Shown in pieces: positions 4,430 to 7,956 of a stretch of 7,956 bases of DNA. Source of the DNA: Minisyncoccota bacterium (GTDB taxonomy: Bacteria > Patescibacteria > Paceibacteria > UBA9973 > UBA918); assembly GCA_021734905.1 (NCBI GenBank), contig JAIPIB010000014.1, positions 1-7,956 on the forward strand, written 5' to 3'. Made by a program: the position numbers and the translations under genes. The notes below the pieces were generated by a model. The model was given only the letters and a program-made list of their open reading frames with translations. It made no database searches and was not told the DNA's origin. How positions within the stretch are numbered: position 1 is the first letter of the stretch; every line of letters begins with the position of its first letter.

Positions 4430-5316
4430 ATGTTTTTTATTATGATCCCTGTATGAGTTATGAGTAGATAGGACACTGTAGGATCTTTGATAATATTCAA
4501 CGCCTCACTGAATGGGAAGAGAAGGAATGTCTTAGCATATGCCTCAGATTCGGCCCCATTTGCATGGATGACGCTCGCTGACACAATATCAGTTGAAGGA
4601 TTCTTTTTTCCTGATGTGTCTAAGATGTGATGCTTTTTTCCATCAGAGGTTTGCCAAGTGCGTTTGTAGGTACCACTTGTTGCGAGACTTTGATTATAAA
4701 GGATACAGGATTCATCTGTTGTGGTGACAGGGTTATATATTTCAAAGACAAACTTTTTTCCATATTCATCGAGACCCCGAGTATGAAGATCCCCCCCGAG
4801 ATTTACAATAACTCCGTGGTATGACGGAAATTCAACCTCTAATTTTTTTGCGAGTTTTTCTGCAAGGTACCCTTTGAGAAATCCTCCGAAATCGAGTTTT
4901 TGTCCAACCGCAAGTGTAACGATGTTTGTGTGAGGATCAATGTGTATTTTTGCGATATCAGTATCATAAGGTTCGTCACGAGATCTTGGAGTAGTATTGG
5001 TAATTTCCACAAAGCTCGTACTATATCCAAGCCTGCTGACTTGTACGAGCGGGTTGAAAGCCATTTGCGTTTTTTTACTGAGCTCGAGTGCCTCCTTAAG
5101 TACCACCAAAAAAATAGGAGAAACAGGCATTTTCTTTATCATGTTTAAACGGGAGAGTTCACTTTCCTGACGAAAACGTGAAAATTTTTCCTCATATTCC
5201 CTGATAGTCGTAAGTGCATGCTTAAAACCGCGCTCTGCGTCATCTTTGGATGAGGTTATGATTGCAATGGATATTTCGGTCCCCATAGCCATCCCCGTGT
5301 GCTCGTATTCGTGCAT
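4426..5316 (-). CDS. apbE: FAD:protein FMN transferase (ApbE family)
   Basis: ApbE moves FMN from FAD onto a Thr/Ser of a target protein, with Mg2+. With the start at 5316 the protein has 296 residues. Motifs in order: MGTEISI (11-17), FSRFRQESELSRLN (45-58), the substrate-loop FNP (87-89), DFGGFLKGYLAEKL (142-155), NLGGDLHTRG (172-181), LATSGTYKRTW (211-221), HHILDTSGKKNP (229-240) and a C-terminal AESEAYAKT (255-263), which replaces the more usual ADALAT around the metal ligand by Glu. ATG 5316 was chosen over the longer frame from 5376 because a TATACT box sits 8 bases before it. Neither start gives a signal peptide or lipobox, unlike most bacterial ApbE proteins. It heads an operon with the YedZ-like protein and the FNR-type oxidoreductase. 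No clear target (FMN_bind domain) is in the window. Confidence 0.9.
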   Translation of the reverse strand: MHEYEHTGMAMGTEISIAIITSSKDDAERGFKHALTTIREYEEKFSRFRQESELSRLNMIKKMPVSPIFLVVLKEALELSKKTQMAFNPLVQVSRLGYSTSFVEITNTTPRSRDEPYDTDIAKIHIDPHTNIVTLAVGQKLDFGGFLKGYLAEKLAKKLEVEFPSYHGVIVNLGGDLHTRGLDEYGKKFVFEIYNPVTTTDESCILYNQSLATSGTYKRTWQTSDGKKHHILDTSGKKNPSTDIVSASVIHANGAESEAYAKTFLLFPFSEALNIIKDPTVSYLLITHTGIIIKNI

Positions 5317-5324
5317 ATAGTGAG

Positions 5325-5367
5325 AGTATATCGAGGGAATATGAATGAAAGATGAATGGTATATAAT
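5325..5367. promoter_or_regulatory. Divergent apbE and regulator promoters around a shared direct repeat
   Basis: For apbE the minus-strand -10 TATACT (5325-5330) lies 8 bases before ATG 5316. For the regulator the plus-strand -10 TATAAT (5362-5367) lies 9 bases before ATG 5377. Both messages would be leaderless. Between them ATGAATG occurs twice (5341-5347, 5352-5358), 11 bp apart, the spacing typical of OmpR/PhoB-type binding sites. On the minus strand this reads TTCATC-TTTC-ATTCATA, and 10 bases separate the second repeat from the apbE -10. A near copy stands ahead of the rubredoxin gene. Neither promoter has a good -35, which fits activation by the regulator. Confidence 0.65.
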
Positions 5368-5376
5368 GTTATCCAC

Positions 5377-6045
5377 ATGCGAATTTTACTTATTGAAGAC
5401 AACACGAAACTTGTAAAATATATTGCGCAGGCATTTACTGAGGATGGGTATGCTATCGATGCGGTGGGTGACGGAGAAACAGGTGAGCGAATGATTCGAA
5501 TGGATACTTACGATGTTGTAATTCTCGATATCATGTTGCCACAAAAAGATGGAGTCGCCGTATGTCAGTCTGTACGAGCAGACGACATAGCGGTGCCGAT
5601 TATATTATTAACTGCAAAGGGAGAAGTTGAAGACAGAATAATCGGTCTTGACAGTGGAGCTGATGATTATCTCATGAAACCGTTTGCTATTGAAGAACTG
5701 CTTGCGCGAGTGCGCGCATTACTCAGACGGCCACAATCACACCTTCATGAGGTACTGCTGATTCAGGATATTTCCCTCAATACGGCAACACATGAAGTGC
5801 ATCAAAGCGAGCGGTTGATAAATCTTACTTTGAAAGAGTATTCTGTTCTTGAGTATTTAATGCGAAATGCCGACACTGTTGTAACACGCGAAGCCCTCAT
5901 CAATCATTGTTGGGATTTTGCATACAATGCATTTAGCAATATAACTGATGTGTATATAAAACAATTACGGAGTAAACTAAACGATACAAATGAAACATAT
6001 ATTAAAACAGTGCGCGGAGTGGGGTACACGTTTAAAGTTGGATAA
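5377..6045 (+). CDS. OmpR/PhoB-family response regulator
   Basis: The 222-residue protein has a receiver domain (1-120) and a winged-helix DNA-binding domain (about 128-222). In the receiver, D8 belongs to the acidic pocket, D51 (VVILDIMLPQKDG) is the phosphate acceptor, T79 and K101 (LMKPF) are the switch residues. The C-terminal part has LTLKEYSVLEYLM, the recognition-helix region NITDVYIKQLRSKL and the wing IKTVRGVGYTF. A start at 5356 would add seven residues, but the perfect TATAAT box lies between the two ATGs, so 5377 is the start and the mRNA is probably leaderless. The kinase gene follows 16 bases after the stop. The gene is divergent from the apbE operon and shares its regulatory region, which makes that operon its likeliest target, together with its own gene. 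Confidence 0.95.
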   Translation: MRILLIEDNTKLVKYIAQAFTEDGYAIDAVGDGETGERMIRMDTYDVVILDIMLPQKDGVAVCQSVRADDIAVPIILLTAKGEVEDRIIGLDSGADDYLMKPFAIEELLARVRALLRRPQSHLHEVLLIQDISLNTATHEVHQSERLINLTLKEYSVLEYLMRNADTVVTREALINHCWDFAYNAFSNITDVYIKQLRSKLNDTNETYIKTVRGVGYTFKVG

Positions 6046-6061
6046 GTTCCATAGAGCGACC

Positions 6062-7006
6062 ATGGCGCTTTCTCTGCGGTATTCACTTCTTATATTCGTG
6101 TTGCTCTTTGTGGTGAGTACTCTAACCTATATTGTTTTTATGATTAGTACAGGCATAACAATTGGTGACGGCCCACTCACGGGAGTTTTTGATGAAGACG
6201 TACGGTCGCATGAGATTAGTGAAACTCTTTTCCAGGCATTGGTTATGGTGAATACCGGAGTGTGGTTTATTGCCAGTTTGCTTTCATATTTTTTAGCTCG
6301 AATAACATTACAGCCAATTAAAGATACCTACGAGCTCCAAGAAAAATTCGTTGCTGATGTTGCTCATGAGTTACGGACACCTCTGGCAGTGATGAAATCA
6401 GCATCAGAAATGGCATTACGGTCCGAACGAAGCAATATTGAGTATAAAAATTTTATCAGTGATTCTCTTGAGGAGGTTGATCGTCTCATAACGATAACGA
6501 GCGATCTTCTTTTTCTATTGCAACATAAATTTTTGAATGCCCGCGAAAAAGAATCAATTGATTTGTCTGATATTGTGCATAAAAGTGTAGAAAGAATAAG
6601 GATGTATGCGCAAGAAAGAAAAATCTCGATAGTTGAAGAAATACAAAATAAGGTCTTTATAAGAGGCGTCGAGTCCGATTTGCAGCGACTCCTCTCGAAT
6701 GTGCTCAAAAATGCACTTGATTATAATATCCCTGATGGATCCGTACAGGTAGCACTCAAACGGGAAGGTACAAATGTATTACTTTCAATCTCTGACACAG
6801 GAATAGGTATGAGTGAAAGTGTTAGGACGCGTGTATTTGATCGATTTTATAAAGCAGACATTGCTCGAATGCAAAAGGGTAGTATCGGGAGTGGGCTAGG
6901 ACTCTCTATTGTCAAAGAAATTATAGATACCCAGGGAGGCACAGTCATTGTTGCAAGCGAAGTTGGAAAAGGCTCTACGTTCACCATCTCTCTACCGTGT
7001 GTATAA
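6062..7006 (+). CDS. Membrane sensor histidine kinase
   Basis: With the ATG at 6062 the protein has 314 residues: membrane helix 1 (about 8-30), a short outer loop of about 27 residues, helix 2 (58-79), a short linker without a clear full HAMP domain, the dimerisation/phosphotransfer domain with H102 in VAHELRTPLAVMKS, and the ATPase domain with N-box LLSNVLKNALDYN (210-222), G1 SDTGIGM (244-250), F-box VFDRFYKAD (258-266) and G2 GSGLGLSIV (276-284). It would phosphorylate D51 of the regulator encoded just upstream. An ATG at 5990 in the same frame would overlap the regulator by 56 bases, and a TTG at 6038 is another option; 6062 avoids an overlap within the conserved regulator C-terminus. 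The small outer loop suggests sensing within or near the membrane. The signal is unknown; the redox genes around it suggest a redox or metal cue. Confidence 0.93.
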   Translation: MALSLRYSLLIFVLLFVVSTLTYIVFMISTGITIGDGPLTGVFDEDVRSHEISETLFQALVMVNTGVWFIASLLSYFLARITLQPIKDTYELQEKFVADVAHELRTPLAVMKSASEMALRSERSNIEYKNFISDSLEEVDRLITITSDLLFLLQHKFLNAREKESIDLSDIVHKSVERIRMYAQERKISIVEEIQNKVFIRGVESDLQRLLSNVLKNALDYNIPDGSVQVALKREGTNVLLSISDTGIGMSESVRTRVFDRFYKADIARMQKGSIGSGLGLSIVKEIIDTQGGTVIVASEVGKGSTFTISLPCV

Positions 7007-7017
7007 CTTCAATATTC

Positions 7018-7049
7018 TTCATCAAATATTCATAGTCATTGAGTATGCT
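7018..7049 (+). promoter_or_regulatory. Predicted operator and -10 box ahead of rubredoxin
   Basis: TTCATC-AAAT-ATTCATA (7018-7034) matches the repeat between apbE and the regulator in 15 of 20 aligned positions. The two TTCAT elements are again 11 bp apart, and a -10-like TATGCT (7044-7049) again starts 10 bases after the second repeat, as for TATACT of apbE. A leader of about 46 bases would precede the ATG at 7103. A second possible -10, TATAGC at 7090-7095, would give a leaderless start. Confidence 0.5.
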
Positions 7050-7102
7050 GTTTGAGTGTATAGTCGTGCATCATTAATAAATATGAAAATATAGCAATAA
7101 AT

Positions 7103-7273
7103 ATGGCTCAGTACGTATGTCTCGATTGTGGTTGGATTTATGATGAGAGTGTGGGATTTCCTGAACGAAATATTCCTGCAGGTACAAAATGGGAAACACT
7201 TCCCGATGATTTTAAATGTGGCGAGTGCGATGTAATTAAGGGGAGTACCGGAATGTGGCAAAAAATTGAGTAA
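7103..7273 (+). CDS. Rubredoxin
   Basis: A 56-residue protein with the two rubredoxin knuckles: C6-L-D-C9-G and C39-G-E-C42, which hold one iron by four cysteine sulphurs. Other family marks are Y4, W11-I-Y13-D, P26-A-G, W30 and the run LPDDFKC (33-39). The length fits the family (52-56). It differs from the most common form in lacking the proline after the third cysteine (CGEC instead of CPxC). Rubredoxins are soluble one-electron carriers, often reduced by an FAD/NAD(P)H reductase; the FNR-like protein of the divergent operon is a plausible partner, by inference. It lies 96 bases after the kinase gene, behind a copy of the putative regulator site. The coiled-coil protein gene starts 19 bases after its stop, so the two may be cotranscribed. 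Confidence 0.93.
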   Translation: MAQYVCLDCGWIYDESVGFPERNIPAGTKWETLPDDFKCGECDVIKGSTGMWQKIE

Positions 7274-7292
7274 TAATTTTTTACGTATTTTT

Positions 7293-7811
7293 ATGAAAAA
7301 AGAAATCATTCCCGTTGTATCAAGTTTCATGGCTATTATCTTGGTGACCTCTACGAGTAGTTTTCTATACCAAAAACAAGTTTATATAGCTGAGCAGATT
7401 GCACATAAAATTCAAAAACAGGAGCAGCTTGCATATGAGAAAGAACAAGAACGATTAGCACTTATTACAAAATTTGACCACGCAGCAGAAGTGGCGCGAC
7501 TAGAAAAAGAGGATTTTACACGTAAAGAAGCAGAGAAAAAAATAGCACAAGAAGCTCTTTTGGTAGAAGAAGCGCGAATTGCTGCGATAACAAATGAAGT
7601 AGAGAGACAAAGGGCACTTACAGTAGCAGCTGAAGTAAAAAAACAAGCAGCACTTGTAGAAGCTCAAAAGAAAACACAAGCACTTGCAGCACAAATAGCT
7701 CTTGATGCAAAGATTGCTGCTGAGAAACAAATGACCTTGCTTGCTACCCAAAAAGCTGCAGCAGCTCAAATCGCAGCAACAAAGAGTAGTCGACGGTCAC
7801 GTGCAAGTTAA
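7293..7811 (+). CDS. Membrane-anchored alanine-rich coiled-coil protein, unknown function
   Basis: With the start MKKEIIPV at 7293 the protein has 172 residues. An N-terminal hydrophobic helix (about 5-25) after two lysines is a signal anchor or signal peptide without an obvious cleavage or lipobox motif. The rest (about 28-160) is almost entirely Ala, Glu, Lys, Gln with heptad-like spacing, a long coiled coil resembling the central part of TolA-type proteins by composition only, and it ends in a basic SRRSR tail. A start at 7266 would overlap the rubredoxin stop and put nine polar residues ahead of the anchor, so it was not used. No Shine-Dalgarno sequence is present. The position suggests an extracytoplasmic spacer or scaffold cotranscribed with rubredoxin; no enzymatic domain or flavinylation motif is seen. 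Confidence 0.75.
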   Translation: MKKEIIPVVSSFMAIILVTSTSSFLYQKQVYIAEQIAHKIQKQEQLAYEKEQERLALITKFDHAAEVARLEKEDFTRKEAEKKIAQEALLVEEARIAAITNEVERQRALTVAAEVKKQAALVEAQKKTQALAAQIALDAKIAAEKQMTLLATQKAAAAQIAATKSSRRSRAS

Positions 7812-7826
7812 CATTAGTTCTTGTGT

Positions 7827-7956
7827 ATGAAAACTAAAAAATCCATACAAAAGTATGAATTTTCAATTTTGGCGGTGACATTCTCACTTTTGCACGAACC
7901 TACTTCGCCCCGCCCCGCGCCTTCGGCGCGGGGCGGTTCTGGTCTGACTTCCGATG
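7827..7956 (+). CDS. Possible start of a further gene, doubtful
   Basis: An open frame begins 15 bases after the preceding stop with MKTKKSIQKYEFSILAVTFS and runs off the window (43 codons). The first 20 residues could be a basic start and a weak hydrophobic stretch. From about residue 26 the frame reads through a GC-rich hairpin (PTSPRPAPSARGG), which looks like non-coding sequence or an inserted palindrome. A broken gene or a chance frame are both possible. Confidence 0.25.
   Translation, partial: MKTKKSIQKYEFSILAVTFSLLHEPTSPRPAPSARGGSGLTSD
7910..7936. repeat. GC-rich perfect hairpin
   Basis: CCGCCCCGCGCC (7910-7921) and GGCGCGGGGCGG (7925-7936) are exact complements around the loop TTC. 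Twelve G/C pairs in a row are very unlike the AT-rich surroundings. No T-run follows, so it is not a standard terminator. It may be a dispersed palindromic repeat; only one copy is visible here. Confidence 0.7.

Noticed and set aside
6364..6708. Minus-strand 114-aa frame opposite the kinase
   Set aside because: It is the shadow of the H-box to N-box region of the kinase; its composition is Ser/Arg/Leu-rich without recognisable motifs.
7500..7769. Cysteine-rich minus-strand 89-aa frame
   Set aside because: The Cys/Phe/Leu richness is the reverse complement of Ala/Lys/Glu codons in the coiled-coil gene, so it is not a metal-binding protein.

Overview
The window looks like part of a small-genome bacterium, most likely a Patescibacteria/CPR lineage of the Parcubacteria type. 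This rests on short intergenic gaps, no recognisable Shine-Dalgarno sequence ahead of any gene, -10 boxes only 6-8 nt from start codons (leaderless mRNAs), and a small two-helix membrane protein of a kind I recall from Parcubacteria. TGA is used as a stop, so the genetic code is standard. The lineage is an inference; the sequence alone does not prove it.

Left part (1-1030): the end of rpsT (ribosomal protein S20) and its terminator, then about 770 bp without a credible protein gene, then tRNA-Arg(GCG) on the minus strand. The gap is not empty. Four extra copies of the tRNA 3' end follow the tRNA at spacings of 171, 182, 170 and 227 bp. Each unit has a long unit-specific palindrome edged by the same GAGCAC/GTGCTC arms, followed by a body with further hairpins of differing sequence at similar places. 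The layout recalls the 178-bp tandem repeats behind E. coli tyrT, but the sequences are unrelated. This is the best candidate here for an undescribed element.

Middle part (1103-3089): a two-helix membrane protein of unknown function (minus strand) and a DUF389 membrane protein (plus strand), divergently transcribed.

Right part (3056-7811): a flavin/iron redox locus. The minus-strand operon is apbE (flavin transferase), a YedZ/MsrQ-like membrane protein and an FAD/NAD(P)H oxidoreductase. Divergent from it lies an OmpR-type response regulator and histidine kinase pair, then a 56-aa rubredoxin and an Ala-rich coiled-coil protein with an N-terminal membrane anchor. A direct repeat (TTCATC-N4-ATTCATA) lies between apbE and the regulator and again ahead of rubredoxin, both times 10 bp before a -10 box. 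This suggests that the two-component system controls both transcription units. Two parts of the redox chain are odd: the membrane protein lacks all three histidine positions known as heme ligands in YedZ, and the oxidoreductase has a frameshift that replaces its conserved C-terminus.

The window ends in a partial ORF of doubtful reality that contains a very GC-rich perfect hairpin.
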